The position numbers and the translations under genes are program-made. This document shows, one piece after another, positions 15,918-27,446 of a stretch of 64,000 nt of DNA. The DNA is from Morella rubra (lineage: Eukaryota; Streptophyta; Magnoliopsida; Fagales; Myricaceae), in contig CM025852.1 of NCBI GenBank assembly GCA_003952965.2, positions 22,042,280 to 22,106,279 of the forward strand. The letters are read 5' to 3'. Within the stretch, counting starts at the first letter, position 1; each line of letters opens with the position of its first letter. Below the pieces are notes generated by a model. It saw nothing but the letters and a program-made list of their open reading frames with translations, did no database searches and was not told where the DNA came from.

Positions 15918-18780
15918 AGATATGAAAGTGAGTATCTTAGTCTATCATGGTGGGACCCTTGGGGGTTCACCATTGACATACACTGGTGGGGATGTCTATG
16001 ACATAGGGAGAGTTGAGACAAATTTTCTAACTTTCGTCGATGTATGAGATGTTATGGATACTCTTGAGTACAGTAGAGAACACCAATATTGATACTTGCT
16101 TGACAATGATAGCATGCACAACAACTTGAGGCGTGTTAGCAATGATGTATAAATCATTGAAATCATCAATAGAGTTGAAACTGAAAATGTAAAGGTCCTT
16201 CACATATATGTAGAGCACGGGGTTGACGAAATTGATATAATTGACGCTCCCTCACCTCCACCCACCCTTACTCAACTTGCTGAAAATTAAGAAGGAGATG
16301 TTGAAGTTGGTGTGAAGGCAGAAGTAGAAGAGGGAGAGGTTGGAGAAATTGGAGATGAAGATGTTGAGAAGCAAACTGCTGAAAAGGCAGATGTTGGTGC
16401 TGGTCTTGAAGCTTGTGTCCTATCAAATTTCTAAGAGACAGACGAGGAGGATGAGGACATGTTGTACGAAGGATACCAATGTGCTAGATTCTATTGGTAA
16501 ACAAAATTGGTTTGAGGATCGGGAATTTGAGGCAGTAGATAGGGGTAGTGATATTGGGTTTGATACGATAATGATGTATTGGAAAGCATGTCAGAGAGTG
16601 ATGGAGAAAAAGAAAGGTGGGTGAGACGTAGATACCCTGAGTTTCACGAAAGCAATGGTGTTAAGATGCAGATTCACTTGCATGTTGGATTGACGTTTAG
16701 AGACCCTAAGCAATTTAAAAAAGCATTGAAGACATATTTGATCCAGCATGGGTTTGAGTACAAGTTTGTGAAGAACAATAAGCTGAAAGTGCGAGCTGAG
16801 TGCAAGAGGGGGTGTGGATGGAAGATTTATGCATCCATCATGAATAGGAAGGAAGCATTTCAAATCAAAATATTTGAGTTGAGACATCAATGTGAGAACC
16901 ATTATTATAACAAGAGGGCATATGTTGAGTGGATTATGTATAATTATCTAAATTACATAAGGGACAATCCAAATTGGAACTTGACTTCAATGGTTGATCG
17001 TATTCGTAGAGATTTCAAAATTGAGGTCAAGCAACAAACTTGCTATCGGGTAAGGAGGAAGGCATTAATCATTATAAATGGGAAACATGCTGAATAATAT
17101 TAGCATAGTGTGGCTTATGCTAAGGCGGTAATGAAATGGAATCTTGGAAGCACGGTGACGCTGGTGAGAGACGGTCTACATATCCAGAGGATGTATGTTT
17201 GCATTGATGCACGCAAGAGGGGTTTCATTGTCGGATACAGCCCCATTATAGCACTGGATGGGTGTCATTTGAAGGCTGGATTTGGGGGACAACTATTCGA
17301 GACTGTTGGAAACGATACGAATGATGATATGTATCCAATTGCTTATGCCATCTGTGAAGTAAAATGCAAGGAGACGTGTATGTGGTTTCTGCCAATGTTA
17401 CAATATGACATTGGTTCATATAATACACGTGGTTGGACTTTCATGTCTGATTGTCAAAAGGTAAATTTGTCTAGTATAGTTAATTTCTGCCTTGATGTAT
17501 AGCTTAATTTCTACCTTATAATTTTTTCTTTCTAGGGGTTGCTGGACACGTTTGAGGAAATGATGTCAGGAGTTGAACATCGCTTATGTGTACGACATTT
17601 GTATGCAAATTTCAAGAGTAAAGGGTATACTAGCAAAGTTTACAAGGATGTTTTGTGGGGGGCTGTAAGGGCGGCCAATGAAACCCAGTTTAACGATTAT
17701 TTGAAGGAGCTAATGTTGATGAACCCCAAAGCATATTAGTACCTTGCACAAATTGACCCAGCAATGTGGTCCTGTCAAGCATTCAGATGGTTCTCCAAGA
17801 GCGACATGATCTTGAGCAACTTGTTGGAGAGTTTAACTCTTGGATCAAGGATCCAAGAGACAAGCCCATTCTTATTATGTTGGAGATGATTAGAAGGCAA
17901 CTTATGGTGCGGTTTCATACCAAGAGAGAAGGAGTTGCAAAGTCCACCTATAAGATTTGTCCAAAGATACAGAAGAAATTTGAAAATGAATTAAGATCTT
18001 GCGAGGGATCTCATATATTGGTGGAAAGGTCGTTCGAGGTTCGAGGTTGACTACTACTACAATGTAAGAAGGATAGTGGATCTAAAAGAGATGACCTGTA
18101 CATGTGGCAGATGACAATTGAATGAGACTCCATGTGCCCATTCAATCGCTGCTATCTACTTTCACAAAGGTAGACTAGAAGAATATGTCCATGTTTGGTA
18201 CCATATGGATACCTACAAGAAGGCGTATGACCCTTCTATCCATCCAATGTCGGGTCTAGAATGCTGGAAGGCCAGCAGGGAAGTCACTATTGTTCCCCAA
18301 TTTTCAAGAATCAACCTGATAGATCACGAATGGCTAGGAAAAGAACCCTAGACGAGCCTCAAGAGAGATAAAGTGGCCATGTAGGGTTATGACCTTCCTT
18401 GCAGCACATATAAGGTCGTGGGCCATAACACTAGGATTTGCCCCTAGAAGAAGAACAAAGGGAAGGGCAAATTTACTGTATCGACATCAAAGAAGAAGGT
18501 GAAGAAGGTACCCAATTTAGATTCTTTTAATGCATTTAGTAAATGCTATGTAACAAATGAGAATGTTGTGTATTTCAATCCAATTTTGAAACAGGTTGCA
18601 AATCCAACTACTGCTAAGACTTCACAGCCAACAACGAGTGCTGGTAGGAAAAGGAGGGCTTCTAGAGATGAGAGAGATGGTCATGTATGTAGGATTATGT
18701 ATTTGAAAATAAACATGAACAAAATCTATTGGTGAAATGACTTAGAGTGCATCATTTGTCATGTTGATGCAGGACACGGG
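15918..18780 (+). pseudogene. Mutator-like (MULE/MuDR) transposase, decayed
   Basis: Cut-and-paste transposase gene of a plant MULE, read on the plus strand in pieces. Order: N-terminal PB1-like domain (from about 15918, SILVYHGGTLGG), an acidic linker, the MuDR DNA-binding region (16.68-17.09 kb, VGLTFRDPKQFKKALKTYLI), the MULE catalytic domain (17.11-17.9 kb), an SWIM zinc finger (about 18.09-18.17 kb, CTCGR then ETPCAH) and a damaged CCHC knuckle near 18400. A 75-bp GT-AG intron (17461-17535) lies at the usual place after SDCQK. The presumed catalytic residues remain (LDGCHLK, MSDCQK, LLESFN). Inactivating changes include stops near 16045, 17095, 17737 and 18115, and a 7-bp tandem duplication (ttcgagg, 18033-18046) that shifts the frame. 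No terminal inverted repeats could be paired. Confidence 0.9.
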
Positions 18781-18784
18781 GTGA

Positions 18785-20110
18785 TCAGAAGAAGCTCATG
18801 ATGAAGCTGGCCCTTCTTCTATTCAGCCAACAACTAAGGAGAGAAAAAATACACCACACAGAGAAGGTATGCCATCCACACAGCGAACTGTTGTTGATAT
18901 TTTTTAGGAGATGTTTTATGGGTCGGACTAGTCTGGAATGAGGTTATGAAATACTGAATATTGTGTTGATGTGTTGAGAGATGTTTATGTATTTATGGGA
19001 GATTATTTGAGTCTGATTAGACTGGTAATTTGGTTGTAAACTATGCTGAAGGTTGATTTTTGGGAGATGTTGTATCTCTGGGATTAGTTTTTTGAGCCTT
19101 TAAACAATGGTTGTTGTAATGCTGAAAATGATACATTGGTTGTACCTAAATGCATTCAGGCAACTTTGATGAAACATGTAGATTATATTTAGAAACTTTG
19201 TTGTGAATTTTATTGAATCTGGTACCTTTGTTGTATTGGTAAAACAAATCACTTTGATAAAATCATGCATTCATGTCACTTTGATTAAATAGGTAGATTG
19301 TATTGGTAAGTTAGGATCAATTTGGAAATGTGCAAATCAATGCACCTAATGGTGAAATGTTTGTGTTACAAATATTCAAAAAATCAAGTACATTACAAAC
19401 AAAAGGAGCTTCATAATTCAGAATTAACCAAGTATATCACCAACATCCACGACAACAACAATACCCATAAACCCCTTTCTCCAGAAAAACCCATGACAAC
19501 AACAACAGACAACTCACTAACTAAGACATCACCAACAACCATGATAGTAACTAGGACCACATCAACAGTAAGGCTATGTTTGGTAATGGGTCTGAGTCTT
19601 GGTTTCAGGTCTCAAATATTGGTTTTCAATCTGAAATCCCGAATCCATGTTTGGATGGGCCAAGTCTTATTTAGTCTTTAAACCCAATTATGGAAGAGAA
19701 AACTAACGACACTTTTTCCCCTCCTCCTTGTCTGTTTCTCCCATTCTTTTCTCTCTCTCCCCTGTGCGATTACGACCTAAACGAGACCTAGAGCTCGAGG
19801 GCTTTTCTATGAATCATCTTGCGTTTCTACCCAAAATCCTCCTTCTAAATGTGCATTTGCTTCGTTGTGAGATTGTTACTCATTCTCCATTGATTCTAGG
19901 GTACACCGACTGTTTTAGAATTAGTCTTCCTTTCTCTCTGCGTTGGTTTTTTTTGTTCTTATTTCTTTTTAGCTAAATGCTGAACTTAGATTGAATGTTT
20001 CCCCCGTTTGAGTTGTATACTGATTCAAAAATTGATCAGTGAATCAAAATCTTGATTACTTTGTTTGTTGCTTTTAGAATGGATATGCATTGGTAATGTG
20101 TGATTTGCAG
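18785..20110. other. Intergenic; probable downstream part of the MULE, then unassigned sequence
   Basis: The stretch to about 19.56 kb is T/G-rich and holds no protein match; it may be the untranslated 3' part of the MULE. At about 19569 a sequence starting aaggctatgtttggtaatgg resembles the end of a short inverted-repeat element, but no partner was found. From 19.7 kb CT-rich sequence resembles a gene leader, but no coding exon follows until the fragment at 20111. Confidence 0.4.
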
Positions 20111-20307
20111 AGTAATGACTAATCCTATTGTTTTTGTAGCACAAGAACTTGGTTTTGAGGGAAACTTAATCATCGAGGGGCTTGTGGCATATTTATCACT
20201 GGTGCATTTATTGGAAGCATAAGCTGTGGTTTGTTAGTGGATAAACTTGGAAGTCGGTGCACTTTTCAAATTGACACAATACCCTTGATTCTTGGTGCAT
20301 TGTTAAG
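20111..20307 (+). pseudogene. Single exon of a plastidic glucose-transporter-like gene (frameshifted)
   Basis: The exon is bounded by an acceptor (tgatttgcag) and a donor (ttaag/gtaata). It encodes part of a sugar-porter of the major facilitator superfamily, most like plastidic glucose transporters: VMTNPIVFVAQELGFEGN, then FITGAFIGSISCGLLVDKLG and FQIDTIPLILGALL. A net 4-bp loss after EGLV shifts the frame, so the exon cannot encode the normal protein. No other exons of this gene are recognisable within several kb. It is an isolated gene piece, next to the decayed MULE. Confidence 0.75.
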
Positions 20308-22012
20308 GTAATATTGGTCTCTCCTAAACTCAATTTGCAGATTTAATCTCTTATTTCTACTCATTGAATCTTCAGGTTCGGCTATGAACTTATAGATAAA
20401 GTATACAGGTCCGTTACTATTAACTCTATTTGAAGCTTCTATGATAGCTTCAATTCAAAGACTTATTTATTAGATAACATCCTAAACCATTATTTTTAAA
20501 GCTTTGACTTTAGTTGTTGCTAATTTTTTCTTTGGCGTTTCTAGGAGTTTATTAGTATTGTAGTTGCAGTCGCTTTTTTGTGCTCTAATTTTATATCAAG
20601 TAACTTACAACGTGCTAAAATATACCATAACCCTTACTGATTTTTTGGAAGTTTTTAAACCCCTAACAAAATATGTGAAGTGTAATTGGAACCGGGCTTC
20701 CCTTCTATAGTGAAGTACTACATAAGCGTTCATTGATTCATATCATTGTAGAGAGAAAAAAAATACATTTAGTGCATCTGGTTCAGGTGTGTAATGGTTT
20801 CATGTAGATATTAGATTATTGAGGATGAATCTTTTCTATTAAATGACTTTTAAACATTAGAGCTTTGGTTCTACATCTGTGCTTCAATTAGTCTTTAGGA
20901 TGGAATGCATTTTGGAGGATTGAAATGATGGTGTTAAATCATATAATTTAATTGCCTTGTCATGACGAAATGTTCTATAAGGAGTTATTTAGAGTGAGAG
21001 ATTAGATAACCATGCTCAATTTCTTATGATGGTCTCTTGGATAGTTTCGACTAATGATATTTAATTATTAACTCTTGGTCGAATTTTTTGTTTAGGAGAG
21101 TTTCCATGTAGTTCAGACACAGTGGTTGGAATAAACTAGCTGAGTCATGGTTTGGATGATCATAGATCCATATTGAGTACTTCCGACTTTATTCTCCATT
21201 TTATTTTAGAGGAGTTTTATAATTATCTCTTGGTATTTGCTGTCCGCTATGTTCTTATGGTCTGATTATGTGGTAGTCAGGTGAGATGGAACCATGAACA
21301 AGTGGCTTAGATACAGGGTCATTGCTTGGCATTTACCCATTATTTGCACTGCTTAGGGTACTTTTCCTATTACTGTGATTGTAGTAGTTGGACATGAGAA
21401 CGTTATGCACAACATTAACTTGGAGGAAGCAATATGTAGTGAGGAGTATAGAATTCCAAGGTTGAAATTATAAAATTTGAAGTAGTTAGAAGAGCCTGCA
21501 GAAAGTGGTTGTTGGTGCTATAAGGTGTGTGAAGATATCTTTGGATATTTCAATTTTATGCTCATAATTGACAAATGAAGTAGTATGTACCCAGTTAAAT
21601 GAGGTGTACTTTTTTCCTCTTGACATAGGTGTGGTTTAGTGCATGTTAAACATGTAAAATGTGCTATGTGGTTATTGTATGACAGTGCCAATGAATTTAT
21701 GAGTGGCTAGGCACCCCAAAGGTTGGTTGAGTCACGAGGTTTTGAAATTCAGAGGGACTTTAGCAGAGAAATACTCAGGATGCTTTGAGGCTGAGACAAT
21801 AATTATAGCATTTTGGCTTATGACTTACAAATGACTATGATATAGTGTTCATATTTTTATTACCAAGTGTATTTGGTATATCTGCTATGGTCAAAGAGTA
21901 TAGATTTAGTGCATATTTGCCGTATGTATGTGTTGGTCAAAGAGAATATATCTTAGTATTCTCTTCATAAGGACTAGTATGCTGACTACTTGTCTTTTGT
22001 TGTTTTCCTCAT
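20308..22012. other. Unassigned sequence, no gene recognised
   Basis: About 1.7 kb with moderate GC and no open frame matching a known family. It could be former intron DNA of the broken transporter gene or unclassified transposon sequence. Confidence 0.4.
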
Positions 22013-23280
22013 ATGCCAAAATGCAAGATTGCCAACGTTCAGCGTACCGACTCTAGCAAGATGACGCACAAACTGCGCTCATCATCTCAGGAACCAGATG
22101 GCCTATGGAGGATTCATAATTTGTTGATACTTGTGCTCGCGATAAATTCTATGCCAATGATAGTGGTCTCCATGATTGCACGTCATTGTAGAGAGAGAGG
22201 TACTTTTCTTGTAATTAGAGCACACACACATTCCCAGCACGTTTACGAGTCGTTGTTGGGATCCCTCTTTTTACATTTAGCGATCTCATTTATATTCGCC
22301 GTTCGGGAGTTCTTCTCGAATTTGTACGATATTAATGAGTTGACATTGAGTTTTTCCGTGTATGTTCGCGGCTAGTCTATTTTGGTTTCACTCGATATAG
22401 TCACGAGTCTCTCAAAGTTCCTTGCGTCCCCAACCCCACATACCCATATAACGAGGATGAGTCGCCCTCACTTGAAGTTATGGCGATGCTTCTGTTTCAG
22501 AGTCCCCATGCACGTGATGGAACTTCCCTGAATGCTTTTACATTTTCTCCTGCAACGCATGTTATAAGTCGCATTGCGTTCTCGAACTTGTTCTCCATTA
22601 AACATTTCTCTAGTCTTTCTTTGCCCCGGGTTTGTTTTCACTTTGCTTTGCTAGTTAGGGACACTATTGTTTTATCTCTGTTATTTGCACACATATGATT
22701 AACACATTCTACTCCACCTCTAAGAAACATTGTTTCCCATATGCATGCTTGATAAAATGTCTTTACAATGCCTTTTCTATCTCTTTCCCCTTGGATGTGC
22801 ATCGCCCTTAGACTCAAAAGCCGATTGGAAAGAAAACATTGTCTCAGTGTATAGCACAAATCGAACGAGTTGCTCATCAGTTGTCCTCTGCTCCTCTTGT
22901 CTCTGATCCTTCTCCTTCAGCCCCTACTGCTACTGGGGCTTCTCTTTCCATTCCTCTTGCGTCTGCTCTGGGTATCTCTTCCTCCACTTGCTTACGTCTG
23001 CCTCCTACGTTGGACCTTGCCCTTGCAGCTGCCTTTTTGATGATTCTTGATCGGGTTCATGCCCATGGGAAGCAAAATGATATGATGTGGTTGAACTTTG
23101 CAATTGAGCAATGCAATCTTTGACAAATGTTGGAGAATTGCGGTAAAAAATTGGATCGTTTGCTAGAGGTGAGTGCTGTTGCTCGTCCAACTTCCAATGT
23201 GGGCGAGGGTGCTCCCCCCATTGCACCACCACCTACGGCCTATTGCCTTGGGATCATCTCATGGATACACCGCTAGTAAC
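22013..23280 (+). pseudogene. Relic of a plant transposon protein (putative plant transposon protein domain)
   Basis: Three frames in succession read as one ancestral protein. First, 22013-22375 ends with FAVREFFSNLYDINELTLSF and VYVRG, then a stop. Second, after a frameshift near 22410, PNPTYPYNEDESPSLEVMAM and FSPATHVISRIAFSNLFSIK followed by HFSSLSLPRV. Third, after another shift, a tail with LSQCIAQIERVAHQLS and a Pro/Ser/Ala-rich stretch. This pattern matches the domain family annotated as putative plant transposon protein, common in repetitive plant DNA and often gag-like. No polymerase, integrase or LTRs were found beside it. Family assignment is from memory of the pattern. Confidence 0.65.
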
Positions 23281-24366
23281 TTTGAGGCCGAGACTGCTCC
23301 TCTTGATGCTCCAGGAACATCGATAAACTTACCTTTAGTTGCCCCAATCTTACTTCCATTGGCGCCTTCTAGGATCTCTTCCGTCATGACCTTCGATCCC
23401 TTAGCAAGTTTGTCAATCCCGTCTATATTAGCACCTCGTGCACCAGGGGATTCGACTGTCCTCTCTACAACGACATCGGCATGTAAGACCTCTCAAACCT
23501 TATGCGAATTTGGTATTACGTAAGTACATTTGAAGGTATTTGGCATGTTGTATACGGTATATGTTATATTTTGTGGGATTGGACGCATGGTATATGTTGT
23601 CACTTTTGTGAATATGTTATTCTGTTGATATGCTAGGATATGTTATTTTGTGGATATGCTATTGAGGGGACAATCATGTATATGTTGTTTATGTATCTCA
23701 TGTTTTGTTTGTTTCCACCCTATGTTTATGTATCTTATATTTTGTTTGTTTCCACCCTATGTTTGTGTATCTCATGTTTACGTTTATGGAGTAATGAGAA
23801 TATGTCTTGGAACCAAATACATGAAAAAGTGTCTGCGTGGATAAGTGATAGCCTACTTGATTTGTTTATTCTTGACCTGTGATCTAATGGGTTTTATGGA
23901 AGCTTGCCTTTGCTTCTGTAACATCTGTCCAAGATTCAAATCTTGGACCTTTCTTTGAACAGGTGAATGTTGATCATTTGCATGTGCTTTTCTAACTGTT
24001 TTGTGCCTCATATTTATGCAGATCACGTGAATGCTGTGATTGTCACTTAGTGTGGTGGGAATCCTCTTATAATACAATGTTTATCATGCCCAGTTAGAAA
24101 CATAGTAAGTGCCATAATTTGTGGTCAAGTTTTCATTCCTTTTACTAAATCAGTTTGTTTATTGGCATCAAACTTCAAATGAAGGCATAGAACTGAGAGA
24201 AGATTGCTAGCTATTACAAACAACCCTTTGTACACCTTGTGTACTTTTTTACTTTCATATGAAGACATATTGAATGGCTTCTATGTTTCTATTGTTTATG
24301 TGCATGTGCGTGTTTTTATCATTTTTTCAAGCGGTAACCAATCAATGACTCTTGGTTTTGGGATTA
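23281..24366. other. Unassigned sequence with a short tandem repeat
   Basis: A roughly 40-bp unit (tgttttgtttgtttccaccc, then tatgtttatgtatct) is repeated around 23.70-23.78 kb. No gene is recognisable; some reading frames are open but have no known motif. Confidence 0.4.
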
Positions 24367-24429
24367 GGTTAATGAGAGACACCAAATGGCCTAAGTTGGA
24401 ATTCAAGTATGCTGGTGCTTTTGTTTTGG

Positions 24430-24880
24430 ACGTGGTAAAATTGATCCGTGGAACTTTAGCTATGTCCCCAAAGACATCCTTGCACCCATAGCAACTCTAG
24501 ATTGACCTTGGAATTTCTGTCATTTCATTCCCTTATACACAGAGCCTTATGATGGCCTTGAAATTAAGCAGCTTCAATCCTGTTTTGAGGGGACATAATT
24601 TATTATACTAAGTCATGTTTTTTGAATGATTTATCAAGTGACCTGGATATGATGTGCAAAATTCATCTACTTAGTATGTTTTGGTGTTTTTTATTCTTAG
24701 GTAAATTATGCACTTCGGGCACTTTATTATCTCTGCAACATGTCTACTAAGGAAGAGATTTTAAAACCATAAGTGGTTGATGTCATCAAGAGGTATGCTG
24801 TAGCTGAAGTGATTAGTGTCGGCTTTAGTAATCTAGTGAAGGCGTTTTTGGACAAACATCTTGGAACAATCGATATTTAA
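24430..24880 (+). pseudogene. Two exons of an unidentified plant gene, with in-frame stops
   Basis: Coding-like sequence in two blocks. Block 1 (about 24430-24597) reads DPWNFSYVPKDILAPIATLD, a stop (where W would fit), then PWNFCHFIPLYTEPYDGLEI. Block 2 (24701-24880) follows a good acceptor (ttattcttag) and reads VNYALRALYYLCNMSTKEEI, a stop after LKP, then VVDVIKRYAVAEVISVGFSN and a natural end. The second block looks alpha-helical. I do not recognise the family. The two premature stops, each replacing a plausible codon, indicate a dead copy of a host gene. Confidence 0.5.
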
Positions 24881-26600
24881 AGGTTTCTATCTCAGAGTGT
24901 TGACAATCATATGAAAGTTTGGTTTGTAGTGAGTATTTGGTTCGTGTCACAGACGTGCTCGAATGATGTCTCTAAATAAGATGCATCGCTGATAAGACCA
25001 ATTTTGTGATCGTGGGCACCAATTCGCTACCACCTTAGGTGTTATTGGTATCATTTTGAAAAAATGCCCGTCGACCATTTTTTTATCAAAAATTTGAAAA
25101 TTATTTTGACCTCAAATATTTCGATTGTGGAAAAACAAATAGATTCCCTTGAAATTGGAAAAACCAATTTAACTAAAAAAAAAAAACAAAAAGAAAAAAT
25201 ACAAAAAAAAAAACCAGTTGGCAAACCCATTATGACAAGCAAACAACATATACAAGTGGCTAACAGTTCGAATAAATTCAAACCTCATATTGCGAGGGGT
25301 GTTTGTTTTTCCTTGCACTTTGAATAAGTTCGCATTTGTAGCAGGATCTGCTCGCGAAAAAAACGCTGCAATCTGATGGATATCAAAAGACAAAAAAATA
25401 TGTGAACCAAAAAGGGAAGCAACCCAAAATGAGGAGAGGGGGGGGCGGGGACAGCGGGGCAAATGGGGGGGTGGAGATCGCACGGGGGCGGGGCGGGGAA
25501 TATACCAGGAAGAGTTCGGTGTCACCCAGTTCCTTGGGTGGTGCTGACGCAGTGAAAAATGATCCAGATATCTTTAATCTGTTGTGTCAAACATTGTATT
25601 TAGAATATCGTTTGTTTCTTTCTTTTACTTTGCAAATCCAAAACATCTCACTTAGCCAACCCCCCTGCCCCCCTCCCTCACCCCATCAAAAAGAAAAGAA
25701 ACAACAATGGTTCTATATGTATTCTTCCCACAATCTAGTTGAAAGCTTAGTATTTTAACCTACCTGTTTGCTAAATTGTATCAAATTAGACAAAGTCATT
25801 GTGGGTGTCAATATTGGTGTAACGTATTGTGTCAAAATGAGCTATTCAAAATGCATAAGATGGACCAACCCAAATTTAGAACCAGATAAGGTTTCAAATT
25901 TAGGTCAAAACCACACCTGCTCACTTTCTTTTGTTATTGGGTGTCAAAGGATTACCACCTCTATCTGCCACGGTAAATATGCTAGTTAATGGAAACAACT
26001 AACTAGAATTTGGATTAGTCTTATGGTCATAAAGAGAATCTCACATTCAGGATGCTACCATTTGATTTATATTTATTAACAAGTGATATTAACCTAACAA
26101 GCTGGAAGTAATCCCCAATGTTTTGCAAATATTCCTTTTTCCCCTTCTGCTCCGACATTTATCTGTTGTGTTCGTTTATTTTGTTGCCAAATCCTGATAG
26201 CATGAAGAGGGAACAAAAGTGTTAGTTGAAAGGAAATTCTGAGCGTTGGCTCTCATGGATGTGAAGCATTTGTACATGCCAAGCATGGGATCATGATGAC
26301 CGGAACCTATATATTTTTTTTTTTTTATTAAAAAAAAACCAAAGTGTCTTTGTTACTTGGGCTCCTAAAAGTAGTGGATGCCATTCTCCTTGATGGAAAA
26401 AATACCACGTGCTATGGAATGTATATCCACGTATTTTGGTCCAATCAATTGGTGGGTTTCAAAGGCAAAATTAGCAGCGGATAATTCCTACTATGTTTTT
26501 AGAGTCAGAAAGGTCTTTAAACCGAAGAATCTGTGGCCATGAACTACCTCAGAATTTATGAATTGTATTCCAACTGGCATCTGTACTCTTTTTCTCTAAA
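24881..26600. other. Unassigned sequence including a G-rich block
   Basis: Contains A-rich runs (25177-25212), the G-quadruplex-type block near 25438-25498 and C-rich sequence near 25661-25683. No gene could be supported. Confidence 0.5.
25438..25498 (+). repeat. G-rich block with canonical G-quadruplex pattern
   Basis: Four runs of at least four Gs are separated by loops of 1, 5 and 5 bases in 25438-25471, followed by three more G-runs at 25484-25497. This meets the standard G3+N1-7 definition on the plus strand. No gene is close enough to assign a role. Confidence 0.75.
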
Positions 26601-26607
26601 TCTTTGC

Positions 26608-26870
26608 CTGGCAGGATTTTGAGTAAATGTTATTTACTTTTTATCCACTTGGTGTTGTATTCCATATGTCAGAGTGGAAGTATTTGCAGACCTGTTCTCC
26701 TACCCCTATTACTGGTTGCAAAACTTTGATCTTGATGAATCTCTAACTGGCAGGATTTATGCTTGTTAGTTTTTCATCCACTTGCAGGATTTTTGTTGTG
26801 CTTTTGAAGAGGAAGTATTTGGTTTAACCCACTATTATCGGTTTCAAAACTGAGGATGAAGCTATACACC
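26608..26870 (+). repeat. Degenerate tandem duplication of the ALDH5F1 exon and its upstream intron
   Basis: Two diverged copies begin with ctggcaggattt, at 26608 and 26747. Both continue through a tttttatccacttg-like stretch into an exon-like gaggaagtatttg segment and then a g(g/c)tttcaaaac-like segment. Only the second copy runs into the preserved part of the exon. The offset is about 140 bp. Confidence 0.6.
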
Positions 26871-27400
26871 TTGCTAATGACACCAATGCAGGTTCGTTGT
26901 GCTTTTGATTTATTTTTTTTAATACATCCAATTCAGAACATACAGTAAACCATGCCCTCCCTCCCCTCTCTCTCTCTTTCTTTCCTGGTTCCTTAGAAAA
27001 GCATGTTCACTGCATATCTGGTTGTTATTTCATATTTATTCAGAATTCTGTAATTTCCTCTCTCAAATTTCATGCATAATTTTGCAGGTTTAGCTGCTTA
27101 CATATTCACAAACAACATGCAACGCTCGTGGCGTGTGTCTGAAGCTCTTGAATACGGACTTGTTGGTGTCAATGAAGGCATAATTTCAACAGAGGTTGGT
27201 CTCATCCTGGACCCACCTAGAGATTGATGAATTTTTGTGGATAGCTCGTCACCAATATGTTCCAATGCTTCGATGCAGGTGGCTCCATTTGGTAGGTATA
27301 AGCAGTCTGGTCTTGGACGGGAGGGTTCCAAATATGGAATGGACGAATATCTGGAAGTAAGCTTACTGAAAATGGCCTTTTTAATGCAAAAAAAAAAAAA

Positions 27401-27446
<46 letters not shown>

